42,085 bases of DNA from Microbacterium sp. K24 (GTDB lineage: Bacteria > Actinomycetota > Actinomycetes > Actinomycetales > Microbacteriaceae), in NCBI RefSeq assembly GCF_004794465.1, contig NZ_SSDJ01000132.1, positions 1-42,085 on the forward strand. Direction: 5' to 3'. Below the pieces are notes generated by a model. The model did no database searches. It was not told the origin of the DNA and saw only the letters and a list, made by a program, of their open reading frames with translations. Within the stretch, counting starts at the first letter, position 1; every line of letters starts with the position of its first letter. Positions 23,620 through 31,818 of the stretch are shown here, piece by piece. The translations under genes were made by a program, and so were the position numbers.

Positions 23620-24963
23620 ATGAGCGCTGCAACACCCGCCCGCTCGCGTGCACCACGGCTCGCCGTCCGCGTCGGCGCCGGACTCACCGGACTCACCATC
23701 GCCGCCGCGGGCATGACCGCATGCGCCCCGTCCGGTTCGACCGGCGACGGAGGCAGCGGCACGACCATCAACGTCCTCGCCGAGGACATCTCGTACACCG
23801 ACAACTGGAAAGAGCTCCTGCCCGAGTTCGAAGAGCAGACCGGCATCAAGGTCAACATCGAGACCGTGCCGTACAGCGACCAGGCGGCGAAGATCCTGCT
23901 CAACTTCAGCCAGAAGTCGAGCGACTACGACGTCGTCTTCACCGACAACACCTACGGCACCGGCTACTTCGAGTCCGGCTACGTCGACGACCTCGCGAAG
24001 TACGAGAAGGACGGATCCGACTTCGTCGCATTCGACGACTTCTACCAGCCGTACATCGCGCCCATGCAGAAGGACGGCGCGACCTTCGGCCTCCCGGTCT
24101 ACGGCGAGAGCACCTGGCTGATGTACCGCACCGACCTGTTCGAGCAGTACGGCATCGACGGCCCGCCGACCACGATGGACGAGCTCGAGGCCGCGGCGAA
24201 GACCATCAGCGAGGGCTCGGGCGGCGAGGTCGCCGGCATCACGCTGCGCGGCGCCCCCGGCATCCAGAGCGTCTACCCCTGGGCCGGTTTCCTCCGGGCC
24301 TTCGGCGGCGACTTCTACGACGGCGACGAGCTGGCCGTCGACTCCGAAGAGGCCGTCGAGGCCACGCAGTTCTGGGCCGACCTGCTCAGCGAGTACGGAC
24401 CCTCGGGCGTCGGCAACTTCGACTGGGAGCAGAACCGCATCGCGTTCACGCAGGGCACCGCCGCGATGACGATCGACGCCACGGCGAACGGCCCGTTCAA
24501 CGAAGACACCGCCGCCAGCGTCATCGCCGGCAAGGTCGGCTATGCGCCGATCCCCTACGCGATCTCCGACCCGCCCGAGAGCGGGAACACCGACAACTCG
24601 CTCAACGTGCACGCGCTGTACCTCAGCTCCTTCTCGAAGAAGAAGGAGGCGGCTTACAAGTTCATGGCGTGGGCGACCGGCCAGGACGTGCAGAGCAACG
24701 CGGTCGAGAACACCGAGGCGGTCGGCGTCACGCTCGATGCGGTCCTCGAGAGCCCGGAGTACAACGAGAAGTACGGTCCCTTCAAGGAGGCGCTGCTCGC
24801 ACAGCTCGCCACCGGCAACGTCGACTACCTGCCCGCAGGCACCGATGCGAATGCGATCATCACGGAAGTCGGACAGGCGCTCTCGCGCACGCTTGCCGGT
24901 GAGGCGAGTGCGAAGGACGCATTGACCGCAGCCCAGGAAGCTCTCAAGACCCAACTGGGCTGA
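23620..24963 (+). CDS. Extracellular solute-binding lipoprotein, family 1 (amino-sugar importer)
   Basis: The product is 447 residues. The signal peptide ends at Cys35 in GMTAC, a lipobox with Met at -3, less common but accepted. The mature fold is family 1: INVLAEDISYTDNWKELLPE, FGLPVYGESTWLMYRTDLF, FTQGTAAMTID and KVGYAPIPYA. It resembles the binding protein at 17615-19063 in layout (VLAE near the start, KVGYAPIP near the end), so the two importers are cousins. ACGGAGG precedes the ATG at 23620; an upstream in-frame ATG at 23569 lies inside the promoter. It is first in a six-gene operon. Confidence 0.94.
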   Translation: MSAATPARSRAPRLAVRVGAGLTGLTIAAAGMTACAPSGSTGDGGSGTTINVLAEDISYTDNWKELLPEFEEQTGIKVNIETVPYSDQAAKILLNFSQKSSDYDVVFTDNTYGTGYFESGYVDDLAKYEKDGSDFVAFDDFYQPYIAPMQKDGATFGLPVYGESTWLMYRTDLFEQYGIDGPPTTMDELEAAAKTISEGSGGEVAGITLRGAPGIQSVYPWAGFLRAFGGDFYDGDELAVDSEEAVEATQFWADLLSEYGPSGVGNFDWEQNRIAFTQGTAAMTIDATANGPFNEDTAASVIAGKVGYAPIPYAISDPPESGNTDNSLNVHALYLSSFSKKKEAAYKFMAWATGQDVQSNAVENTEAVGVTLDAVLESPEYNEKYGPFKEALLAQLATGNVDYLPAGTDANAIITEVGQALSRTLAGEASAKDALTAAQEALKTQLG

Positions 24964-24995
24964 CCCACCGAACGCCGGAACGGAAGAACAAGACG

Positions 24996-25964
24996 ATGAC
25001 CCAGCTCACGACGCCACCACGTCCCGATGCCGAAGGCGCCGTCAAGGACCCTCCGTTCCGGCGTTCCCCCCGCCGCCGCCCGCTGCGACCGGGCCTCGCG
25101 AGAGCCAGCCTGGCCCTCCCCGCCGTGATCGTGATCGTGCCCCTGCTCGTGATCATCATCATGCAGGGCGCGAACCTCGTCACCCACGCCGAGAACCTGC
25201 TCCGTCCCGGCAGCGAGGACATCTTCGTCGGCTGGGACAACTTCACCCGCGCACTGGGCGACCCGACGCTGCTCGGCTCCATCCGCGTGACCCTCGTCTA
25301 CGTCGTCGCGGGCGTCGGCATCGAGCTCGTGCTGGGCGTGTCCATCGCCCTCGCGCTGCGGGGACGCATCCCGGGCAAGGGCGTGCTGCGTGCGCTGATC
25401 CTCATCCCCATGGTGCTGACCCCGGTGGTCGCCGGCCTCATGTGGCGGCTGCTGATGGATCCGACATCCGGGTTCATCAACTGGTTCCTCGACACGGTGG
25501 GGATCGGCGGGCACGCCTTCCTCGCGGATCCGGCGACGGCGCTCGGCGCCGTGATCCTCGTGGAGGTCTGGCAGAACACCCCGTTCGTCGTGATCATCGT
25601 GCTCGCCGGGCTCGAGTCGCTCGACCCCTCCCCCTTCGAGGCCGCCCAGCTCGACGGCGCCGGCGGATTCCGGATGCTGTGGAACGTCACACTCCCGATG
25701 CTCGCGCCGGTGCTGTCGATCGTGGTGCTGCTGCGGGTGATCGACGCGGTCAAGACCTTCGCGATCGTCAACACCATGACGAAGGGCGGTCCGGGAACGT
25801 CGACGCTCGCCATCAGCAACTACGTGTACCGGCTCGGCTTCGAGACGTTCGACATCGGCTACGCGACCACGGTCGGCGCGCTCGTCTCGCTCGTGGTCCT
25901 CGTCATCCTGTTCCCCACCGCCACGCGGCTCATGGGCCTGCGCATCTGGAAGGCCCGCCGATGA
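24996..25964 (+). CDS. Carbohydrate ABC importer permease, MalF-like
   Basis: The product is 322 residues. A proline/arginine-rich cytoplasmic tail of about 35 residues precedes six membrane segments. The coupling loop is EAAQLDGAGGFRMLWNVTLP, and MTKGGPGTSTLAISNYVYR follows, typical of CUT1 MalF/UgpA proteins. It follows the binding-protein gene by 32 nt and overlaps the next permease by 4 nt. The importer has no ATPase gene here and would need a shared MsiK-like protein. Confidence 0.94.
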   Translation: MTQLTTPPRPDAEGAVKDPPFRRSPRRRPLRPGLARASLALPAVIVIVPLLVIIIMQGANLVTHAENLLRPGSEDIFVGWDNFTRALGDPTLLGSIRVTLVYVVAGVGIELVLGVSIALALRGRIPGKGVLRALILIPMVLTPVVAGLMWRLLMDPTSGFINWFLDTVGIGGHAFLADPATALGAVILVEVWQNTPFVVIIVLAGLESLDPSPFEAAQLDGAGGFRMLWNVTLPMLAPVLSIVVLLRVIDAVKTFAIVNTMTKGGPGTSTLAISNYVYRLGFETFDIGYATTVGALVSLVVLVILFPTATRLMGLRIWKARR

Positions 25965-26794
25965 GAACCCGACGCAGCATCCTGCACTCCCTCCGCGTCA
26001 TCGCGGTCTACGTCTTCGTCCTGTGGTGCATCCTGCCCGTCGCCTGGCTGGTGAGCACCTCGCTCAAGAGCGACGTCGACGCGTTCAGCCGCGAGCCGGT
26101 GTGGTTCTTCGTGCCCCAGTTCGGCAGCTACGTCAGCGCCTGGGTCGACGGCGGCATGGGCCAGGCGATGCTCGTGAGCGCGGCCGTCGCGATCATCAGC
26201 AGCGTGATCGGCATCGTCGTCGGACTCCCGCTCGCCTACCTCACCACCCAGGTCTGGCCGCCGGAGTCCGCGTGGTCCGCCCGCGTGACGCTCGCCATCC
26301 TCCTGCTCACGACCGTGCCGCCGGTGCTCACCCTGACGCCGTTCTACCGCGCGTTCTTCGGAGTCGGGCTGACCGGCAACCCCGTCGGACTCACGGTCGT
26401 GCACACCTTCTACGCCATCCTGCTCGCGGTGCTCATCTTCCGCTCCTTCCTCGTCGCCTTCCCGCGCGAGATCCGCGAGGCGGCGATGATCGACGGCCTC
26501 GGCGAATGGCGCACGCTCTTCCAGTGCGTGCTGCCCAACGTCTGGGGCGCGGCGTTCGCGACGTTCGTGCTCGCGCTGATCCAGTCGTGGAACGAGTTCC
26601 TCTACGCCCTGGTGCTCACCAGCGGCGACAGCCAGACGGTCCCCGTGACCATCGCCGGCTTCCTCAGCTTCTTCGGCACGAACTGGGCGCGCCTCACCGC
26701 GGCCGGCGTGATCGGCGCGCTGCCGATCGTGATCTTCGCGATCCTCGTTCGCAAGCACATGGCGCGCGGCCTGTCCTTCGGAGGTGTCAAGTGA
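25961..26794 (+). CDS. Carbohydrate ABC importer permease, MalG-like
   Basis: The product is 277 residues with six membrane segments. The coupling loop is EAAMIDGLGEWRTLFQCVLP, followed by QSWNEFLYALVLTSGD and the C-terminal LVRKHMARGLSFGGVK common to MalG/UgpE proteins. The ATG at 25961 overlaps the previous stop (ATGA), and its own stop overlaps the GTG start of the kinase gene. It completes the membrane pair of the amino-sugar importer. Confidence 0.94.
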   Translation: MRTRRSILHSLRVIAVYVFVLWCILPVAWLVSTSLKSDVDAFSREPVWFFVPQFGSYVSAWVDGGMGQAMLVSAAVAIISSVIGIVVGLPLAYLTTQVWPPESAWSARVTLAILLLTTVPPVLTLTPFYRAFFGVGLTGNPVGLTVVHTFYAILLAVLIFRSFLVAFPREIREAAMIDGLGEWRTLFQCVLPNVWGAAFATFVLALIQSWNEFLYALVLTSGDSQTVPVTIAGFLSFFGTNWARLTAAGVIGALPIVIFAILVRKHMARGLSFGGVK

Positions 26795-27693
26795 CCGCCG
26801 CACTCGCCGTCGACGTCGGGCAGAGCGGATGCCGTCTGCGCCTCGACGACGGAGACGTCATCGAGGCCCCGCTGGGGGTCATCGCCCTCACCGGCGACGA
26901 GCACGTGACCGCACTCGCGCAGACGATCATCGACCTGGTTCCGCCCGGCACGCGCCCCGAGCTCGTCGGCGTGGGCCTCTCCGGATTCGTGGAGGACTCC
27001 CCCGCACCGGCGCGGCTGGCCGAGATCCTGCGCGTGCATCTCGGTGCGCGCACGACCGTGGTCGCTGCGGATGCCGTCACGGCCTTCCTCGGCACCGTCG
27101 GCGCACGGGCCGGAACCGTGGTGATCTGCGGCACCGGTGTCGCGGCGCTCGGCGTGAGCGACGAGGGAGGGCTTCGGCGTATCGATGCCCGCGGGTACCT
27201 GCTGGGCGACTTCGGCGGGGGCGCGTGGATCGGCCAACGCGGACTGCAGGCGGCGCTCGACGCCCTCGAGGGTCGAGGTCCTTCGACCGCGCTCGCCGAC
27301 GCATCGCTGCGGCTCGGCTCGCCCGCCGACATCTATCACGGGGCGATGGGCTCGATCCCGGCCCCGCAGTACATCGCGGCATTCGCGCCCGACGTCCTCC
27401 GCGCCGCCGACGAGGGCGACGCCTCGGCCCTCGGCATCCTCGCCGACGCGGCGGATCAGCTCGCACGGACGATCGGCGCCGCGCGTCTCGGACCCGGCCC
27501 CATCGGTCTCACGGGCGGTCTGACCCGCTCGTCATCGTTCGTGTCGGCGGTCCGCACCGCCCTCGATCGACGGGATGTCGCGGTGGACGAGTTCGTGGTC
27601 CAGCCCGACGCCGGTCTCGACGGCGCCCGCATCGTCGCGGAAGACACCAGCATCCGCTCGGCATTCGCCGGTCTCATCGCAGTGAAGGAGTAA
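26791..27693 (+). CDS. BadF/BadG/BcrA/BcrD-type kinase (N-acetylglucosamine kinase-like)
   Basis: The product is 300 residues, starting at GTG 26791 after GGAGG. The actin-like ATPase fold shows VDVGQSGCRLR near the N-terminus, VICGTGVAALGVS, and GDFGGGAWIGQRGLQAALD, the G-D-x-G-x-G-x-W-I-G stretch of BadF-type amino-sugar kinases. GLTGGLTRS near the C-terminus is the second nucleotide motif. Placed between the importer and NanE, it most likely phosphorylates imported ManNAc or GlcNAc at O6, replacing a NanK of the ROK family. The exact sugar is not determined. Confidence 0.88.
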   Translation: MTAALAVDVGQSGCRLRLDDGDVIEAPLGVIALTGDEHVTALAQTIIDLVPPGTRPELVGVGLSGFVEDSPAPARLAEILRVHLGARTTVVAADAVTAFLGTVGARAGTVVICGTGVAALGVSDEGGLRRIDARGYLLGDFGGGAWIGQRGLQAALDALEGRGPSTALADASLRLGSPADIYHGAMGSIPAPQYIAAFAPDVLRAADEGDASALGILADAADQLARTIGAARLGPGPIGLTGGLTRSSSFVSAVRTALDRRDVAVDEFVVQPDAGLDGARIVAEDTSIRSAFAGLIAVKE

Positions 27694-27695
27694 GA

Positions 27696-28388
27696 ATGCT
27701 CGACCTCGAGACGCTTCGGGGACGCCTGATCGTGTCCTGTCAGGCGCCGGACGGATCGCCGCTGCGCGATCCCGGCATCATCGCGGCCATCGCCGAAGCC
27801 GCCGTGCTGGCGGGCGCCGCGGCCGTGCGCATCAACAGCGCCGAGCACGTCGCGGCCGTGCGCAGGCGCGTCGACGTGCCCATCATCGGGCTGGAGAAGG
27901 TCGTCACCGACGGGGAGCAGTGGATCACCCCCACCGCCGACCTCGCCAAGGCGCTGGTCGACGCCGGTGCCGATATCGTCGCCCTCGACGCCACGCTGCG
28001 AGCGCGGTCGGGAACTCCCGCGGTCGACGAGCTGCTCCCGGCCGTGCGTGACCTCGGTGTTCCCGTCATGGCCGACATCGACGCCTTCGAGGCCGGGCGG
28101 CATGCGGGAGAACTCGGCGCCGAGCTCGTCGGCACGACGCTGTCGGGCTACACGAGCGTGCCGCAGAACCGCAGCGGCGATCCCGACATCGCGCTGGTGG
28201 GGCGGCTCGCGGCCCTGCCGACCCCGGTGATCGCCGAGGGACGCATCAAGTCGCCCGATGAGCTGCGCGCCGCGTTCGAAGCGGGCGCGTTCGCGGTCGT
28301 CGTCGGAACGTCCATCACCGAGCCGATGGCGCTGACCAGGCGCTATCTCGCAGCAGTACCGACGCTCACGAAGGGAGCATCAGCATGA
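27696..28388 (+). CDS. nanE: N-acetylmannosamine-6-phosphate 2-epimerase
   Basis: The product is 230 residues with a TIM barrel. NanE landmarks: Lys68 in PIIGLEKVV followed by QWITPT, IVALDAT (95-101), VMADIDAFEAGRHA with GTTLSGYT, and Glu181 in IAEGRIKSPDEL with FAVVVGTSITEP. The enzyme converts ManNAc-6-phosphate to GlcNAc-6-phosphate in sialic acid or ManNAc use. AAGGAG lies before the ATG at 27696, 2 nt after the kinase stop. The sialate lyase NanA and NagA/NagB are not in the window, so the operon may handle free ManNAc or rely on distant genes. Confidence 0.9.
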   Translation: MLDLETLRGRLIVSCQAPDGSPLRDPGIIAAIAEAAVLAGAAAVRINSAEHVAAVRRRVDVPIIGLEKVVTDGEQWITPTADLAKALVDAGADIVALDATLRARSGTPAVDELLPAVRDLGVPVMADIDAFEAGRHAGELGAELVGTTLSGYTSVPQNRSGDPDIALVGRLAALPTPVIAEGRIKSPDELRAAFEAGAFAVVVGTSITEPMALTRRYLAAVPTLTKGASA

Positions 28389-29404
28389 GTGGCACGTCCA
28401 CCCGCATCGCCGTCGTCGGCGCAGGTCGAATGGGACAGGTGCACTGTCGCATCGTCGCGGAGAACCCGCGCGCCGAGCTCGCCGCCGTCGTCGACCCGTT
28501 CGAGGAGAGCGGCCGCCGCGTCGCCGAGCAGTTCGGCGCCCCGTGGTTCCCGACCCTCGCCGCGGCTCGCGAAGCGGTCGACCTCGACGGCGTCATCATC
28601 GCGGTTCCCGACCGGCTGCACGTCGGCGTGACCGTCGAGGCTCTGGAGGCGGGTCTGCACGTACTCGTCGAGAAGCCGCTCGCCGACACTCTCGAAGGCG
28701 CACGGACCATCGCGGATGCCGCGGCGAGCGCGACCGGTTCGAAGGTGCTCGTCGGGCATGTGCTGCGACACGATCCCCGCTTCCGCTCCGCCGCGAAGAT
28801 CGTCGCCGCCGGGCAGGTCGGAGACCCCGTGCATTTCCGCGCGTCGAGGATCGTGCCGCGGAGCGTCGGCTTCGCGAACAACGGCGCCTCGCCGATCTAC
28901 ATGTACCAGGGCATCCACGACATCGACCTGGTGCAGTGGATCTCGGGCAGCCCGATCGTGCGGGTCTCCGCCACCACAGCCGCCAAGGTGCTCCCCGCCG
29001 CCGGCAAGGAGGGCGTCGACGTGGCGCTGATCCTCGCCGAGCTGGAGGACGGATCGGTCGGAACGATCGAGATCTCGTGGGTCCTCCCGGGAACGACTCC
29101 GAGTGGTCTCGCGTCGCAGTTCGAGCTGTACGGCACCGAGGGCAACATCAAGGTCGATGTCACGGCCGAGGGCGTCTCGCTCGACACACTCGACGAGTTC
29201 CGTCTGCCGAACACGATGCTCGACCCCGAGCTCGACGGCCGGCTCGAGGGCGTCGTGCCGCAGCAGTTCGACTGGTTCCTGCAGATGATCGAGTTCGACC
29301 AGCCGAGCCGCATCGGCATCGACGAGGCCGTGTCGGCCGCGCGGGTGCTCGACGCGATCGACGAGTCGCTCCGCACGCGCACCTGGGCCGACGTGCAGCG
29401 CTGA
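28385..29404 (+). CDS. Gfo/Idh/MocA family oxidoreductase
   Basis: The product is 339 residues. The N-terminal Rossmann motif is VVGAGRMGQVH, the cofactor-contact EKPLAD follows at about 96-101, and the active-site stretch GIHDIDLVQW lies near 178-187, as in inositol 2-dehydrogenase-like proteins. It oxidises or reduces a sugar or inositol derivative with NAD(P). The ATG at 28385 overlaps the nanE stop by 4 nt. It is the last gene before a strong terminator. It suggests that the imported compound is not plain ManNAc but a derivative, such as an anhydro or oxidised sugar, first reshaped by this enzyme; that is inference. Confidence 0.91.
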   Translation: MSGTSTRIAVVGAGRMGQVHCRIVAENPRAELAAVVDPFEESGRRVAEQFGAPWFPTLAAAREAVDLDGVIIAVPDRLHVGVTVEALEAGLHVLVEKPLADTLEGARTIADAAASATGSKVLVGHVLRHDPRFRSAAKIVAAGQVGDPVHFRASRIVPRSVGFANNGASPIYMYQGIHDIDLVQWISGSPIVRVSATTAAKVLPAAGKEGVDVALILAELEDGSVGTIEISWVLPGTTPSGLASQFELYGTEGNIKVDVTAEGVSLDTLDEFRLPNTMLDPELDGRLEGVVPQQFDWFLQMIEFDQPSRIGIDEAVSAARVLDAIDESLRTRTWADVQR

Positions 29405-29419
29405 CGTTCCTTACGAAGG

Positions 29420-29454
29420 GAGGAAGGCCGGGCCCGTCGGGCTCGGCCTTCCTC
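29420..29454. terminator. Strong hairpin terminator between convergent genes
   Basis: A 16-bp stem (29420-29435 with 29439-29454, one G-U pair) closes a 3-nt loop. It lies 15 nt after the amino-sugar operon and 3 nt before the stop of the UPF0303 gene on the other strand, so it can end both transcripts. The U tract is short (GTTTCA). Confidence 0.85.
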
Positions 29455-29457
29455 GTT

Positions 29458-29925
29458 TCAGCTCCCGCGCAGATCTCGGATCGCCTGCACGACCAGGTCG
29501 TGGTCGTCTTCAGAGGCGAGGCCCGAGACGGTCGCGACCGCCACGACGCCGACGCCCGTGACGCGCACCGGTACCGCTCCCCCGGCGACGGCGTACTCCG
29601 CAGGATCGAGCCAGCCCGGTTCGAACATGTCGCGCCCGCCGGCGACGAAGCGCGCCTCGAGCAGGGCCGTGCTCGTCTCGAAGCGGAACGCGGTCGCCGC
29701 CTTCCGCCGCACCCACTCGTCGTTGTCGGCCGTCGCGCCCGGCAACGACGCGTGGAACAGGACGCCGGATGCCGTGCGCACGTCGATCGCGACCGGATGG
29801 GATGCCGCCAGCGCGCGTTCCGCGATCGAGCTGCCGAGTCGCCAGGCGTCAGCGCGATCGAAACCGGGCAGTTCCAGTTCGAGGTGCTCGGCTTCGAGCC
29901 GGGCCAGCCATGCGTCACCATTCAT
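29458..29925 (-). CDS. UPF0303 family (heme-degrading-domain-like) protein
   Basis: The product is 155 residues of the GlcG/HbpS-like fold, UPF0303 branch. Visible family marks are VAIDVRTASGVLFHASLPG, DEWVRRKAATAFRFETST and the glycine-rich VPVRVTGVGVVAVATVSGL. Biochemical function is not established; the annotation heme-degrading domain is by fold. The ATG at 29925 with AGGA upstream is chosen over longer in-frame starts because it gives the family length. It may share a transcript with the hydrolase 40 nt upstream. Confidence 0.85.
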   Translation of the reverse strand: MNGDAWLARLEAEHLELELPGFDRADAWRLGSSIAERALAASHPVAIDVRTASGVLFHASLPGATADNDEWVRRKAATAFRFETSTALLEARFVAGGRDMFEPGWLDPAEYAVAGGAVPVRVTGVGVVAVATVSGLASEDDHDLVVQAIRDLRGS

Positions 29926-29965
29926 CGATCTGTGTCCTGTCGTCGAGTTCTTCAGATGCAGAGGT

Positions 29966-30697
29966 CTACAAGACGTCCGCGATGATCGCGAATGTGCGAT
30001 CGGGATCTTCGATCTGCATGTCGTGATGGATACCGTCGATACGGCGGATGTCCCATCCCTCGCGCTCGAGCGCCGCGGCCGTCGCGTCGGACAGCACGGC
30101 GGGCGACTCATCGGAGAGGACGATGGTCGACGGCACGTCGGGCGGGGTGATCGCGATCGGGTGGAACGCCACCTCGCGGAAGACGCCGATCGCCATCTTG
30201 GCGTCGAACTGCGCTTGCGCCTGCGTCAGCGCTTCGCGGACGCGGGGGTCGTACGCGGCGCGCGTCGCCCTGCTGCGTCGAGCCTGCAGCAGACCCATGA
30301 CGCCGAGCGAGAGCGGCGGGACCGCCCAGAAGGCTCGACCCTTGAACCCGGTTGTCGGGAGCGAGAGTTCGAAGCCCGGATCGAGGTAGATCGCGCGTTC
30401 GGGCTGCAGGCGCGCGACGGCGCGGACCAGCACCGCTCCCCCGAGCGAGTGGCCGACGACGCTGTGGAGTCCGGTCGGGAGGGCTTCGACGACATCGTCC
30501 GCGAGTTCGTTCAGTGTGTACGAAGGCGCTCGGTCGCTCTCGCCGTGGCCGCGCAGATCGATCGTCGTGACCGTGTAGCGGCCTGTCGCCAGCATCCGTT
30601 CGATGAGCGGCTGCCAGATGGCGCCCGCGCCGCCGAGCCCGTGGATCAGCCCGACAAGGAGATCGCCGGAGCCGGAGGTGGTGGAGTGGAGGCGCAT
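29966..30697 (-). CDS. Alpha/beta hydrolase
   Basis: The product is 243 residues. Oxyanion region HGLGGAG near 19-25, strand LRGHGESD (48-55), nucleophile elbow GHSLGG with Ser84, and a C-terminal histidine in GIHHDMQIED complete a typical catalytic set. The substrate is unknown; esterase or lactonase activity is possible. It begins only 35 nt downstream of the tRNA-like element on the same strand, and lies 40 nt before the UPF0303 gene, likely co-transcribed. Confidence 0.9.
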   Translation of the reverse strand: MRLHSTTSGSGDLLVGLIHGLGGAGAIWQPLIERMLATGRYTVTTIDLRGHGESDRAPSYTLNELADDVVEALPTGLHSVVGHSLGGAVLVRAVARLQPERAIYLDPGFELSLPTTGFKGRAFWAVPPLSLGVMGLLQARRSRATRAAYDPRVREALTQAQAQFDAKMAIGVFREVAFHPIAITPPDVPSTIVLSDESPAVLSDATAAALEREGWDIRRIDGIHHDMQIEDPDRTFAIIADVL

Positions 30698-30731
30698 CAG
30701 GTCATTCTCGTCGACAAATCTGTCGTTACTG

Positions 30732-30809
30732 TGCGCGAGGGGGGACTCGAGTCCCTCCGGCGCACTCCACGCCGGTGGGGCCCTGATTATCGAGGGGCCT
30801 CACTCGCGC
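30732..30809 (-). pseudogene. Degenerate tRNA-Leu-like copy
   Basis: This 78-nt element begins GCGCGAG and ends CTCGCGC-A, the exact acceptor stem of the intact tRNA-Leu at 30863-30945. Its last 24 nt as a plus-strand block (30727-30750) equal 30858-30881. The middle differs but can form three hairpins: GGCCC/GGGCC, CCGGCG/CGCCGG with a 7-nt loop TGGAGTG, and GGGAC/GTCCC. The T-loop is broken and the D-arm is not tRNA-like, so it is probably a relic of duplication or recombination, not a working tRNA. Confidence 0.5.
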
Positions 30810-30820
30810 CCAGATACGAA

Positions 30821-30853
30821 AAGAGAGCCAGACCCTCCGGGCCCGGCTCTCTT
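30821..30853 (-). terminator. Terminator of tRNA-Leu
   Basis: A 9-bp stem (GGCTCTCTT with AAGAGAGCC) with a small inner CCC/GGG stem ends in a TTTT run on the minus strand. It starts 10 nt after the mature tRNA 3' end and should stop that transcript before the tRNA-like copy. Confidence 0.75.
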
Positions 30854-30862
30854 GTCGTACTG

Positions 30863-30945
30863 TGCGCGAGGGGGGACTCGAACCCCCACATCCTTGCGAA
30901 TACTGGCACCTGAAGCCAGCGCGTCTACCATTCCGCCACTCGCGC
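30863..30945 (-). tRNA. tRNA-Leu (anticodon CAG)
   Basis: This is an 83-nt cloverleaf on the minus strand with acceptor stem GCGCGAG/CTCGCGC, a D-arm with GCGGAATGGTAGACGC, anticodon arm CTGGC-TTCAGGT-GCCAG, a long variable arm (class II, typical of Leu) and T-arm GGGGG-TTCGAGT-CCCCC. The CCA end is not encoded. A tRNA-Leu next to fhaA is also found in mycobacteria, which supports this being the conserved chromosomal side. Confidence 0.97.
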
Positions 30946-31089
30946 GAGCGTCTCGCTCCGAAGAACTCAACTTCCCGAGGATATCACGCGATTTTCGCCG
31001 CGCGGCACACGCAAAACCACCGCTCGGCGGCGTTCCCCCAGGTCACCTGGCTACGATGTCCCTACCGGTCGGCATGCCAGAGGAGCCCA
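30946..31089. promoter_or_regulatory. Divergent gap: tRNA-Leu and fhaA operon promoters
   Basis: This 144-nt gap must hold two promoters. On the plus strand TACGAT at 31052-31057 is a fair -10 for the fhaA operon, giving a leader of about 26 nt, but no good -35 is seen. An inverted repeat GAGCG-TCT-CGCTC lies at 30946-30958 beside the tRNA 5' end. No clear tRNA promoter was recognised on the minus strand. Confidence 0.35.
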
Positions 31090-31818
31090 GTGGGACTACT
31101 TGACAGCTTTGAGAAGGGTCTCGAGCGCGCAGTGAACAGCGCGTTCGCGAAGACCTTCCGCAGCGGCATCCAACCCGTGGAGATCGCTTCGGCGGTCCGT
31201 CGTGAAGCCGACACGAAAGCGGCGGTCGTCAGCCGCGACCGCATCATCGCGCCCAACAGCTTCGTCGTGCGTCTCAGCACCGACGACGCGGACCGCATGC
31301 GAGGACTCGGCAGCGCCCTCACCGACGAGCTCCACTCGCTGCTGACGAAGCACGCCAAGTCACAGGGGTACAGCTTCTCCGGCCCGCTCTCGATCAGCCT
31401 CGAGGCCGACGAGAAGGTCGCCACCGGCACCGTGCGCGTCGATTCGGGCACGGTCGAGGGTCGCGTCAGCTGGCAGGCCGTCGTCGACGTCGACGGACGC
31501 CGTCACACCCTCTCCCGCGCCCGCACCGTCGTCGGCCGCGGATCGGATGCCGACATCACCATCGCGGATGCCGGTTCGAGCCGCAAGCACATCGAGATCC
31601 TGTGGGACGGCGAGCGCGCCATGATGCGCGACCTCGGCTCCACCAATGGCACGAAGGTCAACGGGCAGAAGCTGCGGGAAGCGGCGCTCCCCTCCGACAC
31701 CACGATCTCGATCGGCCGCACCGACCTGGTGTTCCGCATCGTGCCGGTGTCGGCTCCCCCGGCACGCCCTCCGCGCCCCTCCGACGACTCCACCCGCGCG
31801 TTCGGGGGCTTCGGATGA
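31090..31818 (+). CDS. fhaA: FhaA-like protein (DUF3662 plus FHA domain)
   Basis: The product is 242 residues from GTG 31090 with AGAGGAG upstream; the start MGLLDSFEKGLERAVNSAFA is the family signature. The N-terminal DUF3662 domain (about 1-115) leads to a short linker and a C-terminal FHA domain (about 138-225) with GRGSDADI, SRKHIEI and GSTNGTKVNG, the phosphothreonine-binding residues. Mycobacterial FhaA has a long disordered middle that is missing here. FhaA binds phosphorylated partners of PknA/PknB, including peptidoglycan machinery such as MurJ in mycobacteria. It is first in a seven-gene operon with overlapping stops and starts. Confidence 0.94.
   Translation: MGLLDSFEKGLERAVNSAFAKTFRSGIQPVEIASAVRREADTKAAVVSRDRIIAPNSFVVRLSTDDADRMRGLGSALTDELHSLLTKHAKSQGYSFSGPLSISLEADEKVATGTVRVDSGTVEGRVSWQAVVDVDGRRHTLSRARTVVGRGSDADITIADAGSSRKHIEILWDGERAMMRDLGSTNGTKVNGQKLREAALPSDTTISIGRTDLVFRIVPVSAPPARPPRPSDDSTRAFGGFG

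Noticed and set aside
30732..30809. Functional second tRNA-Leu (GAG)
   Set aside because: The D-arm lacks conserved bases, position 33 is not U, and the T-loop is destroyed, so aminoacylation and elongation are unlikely.
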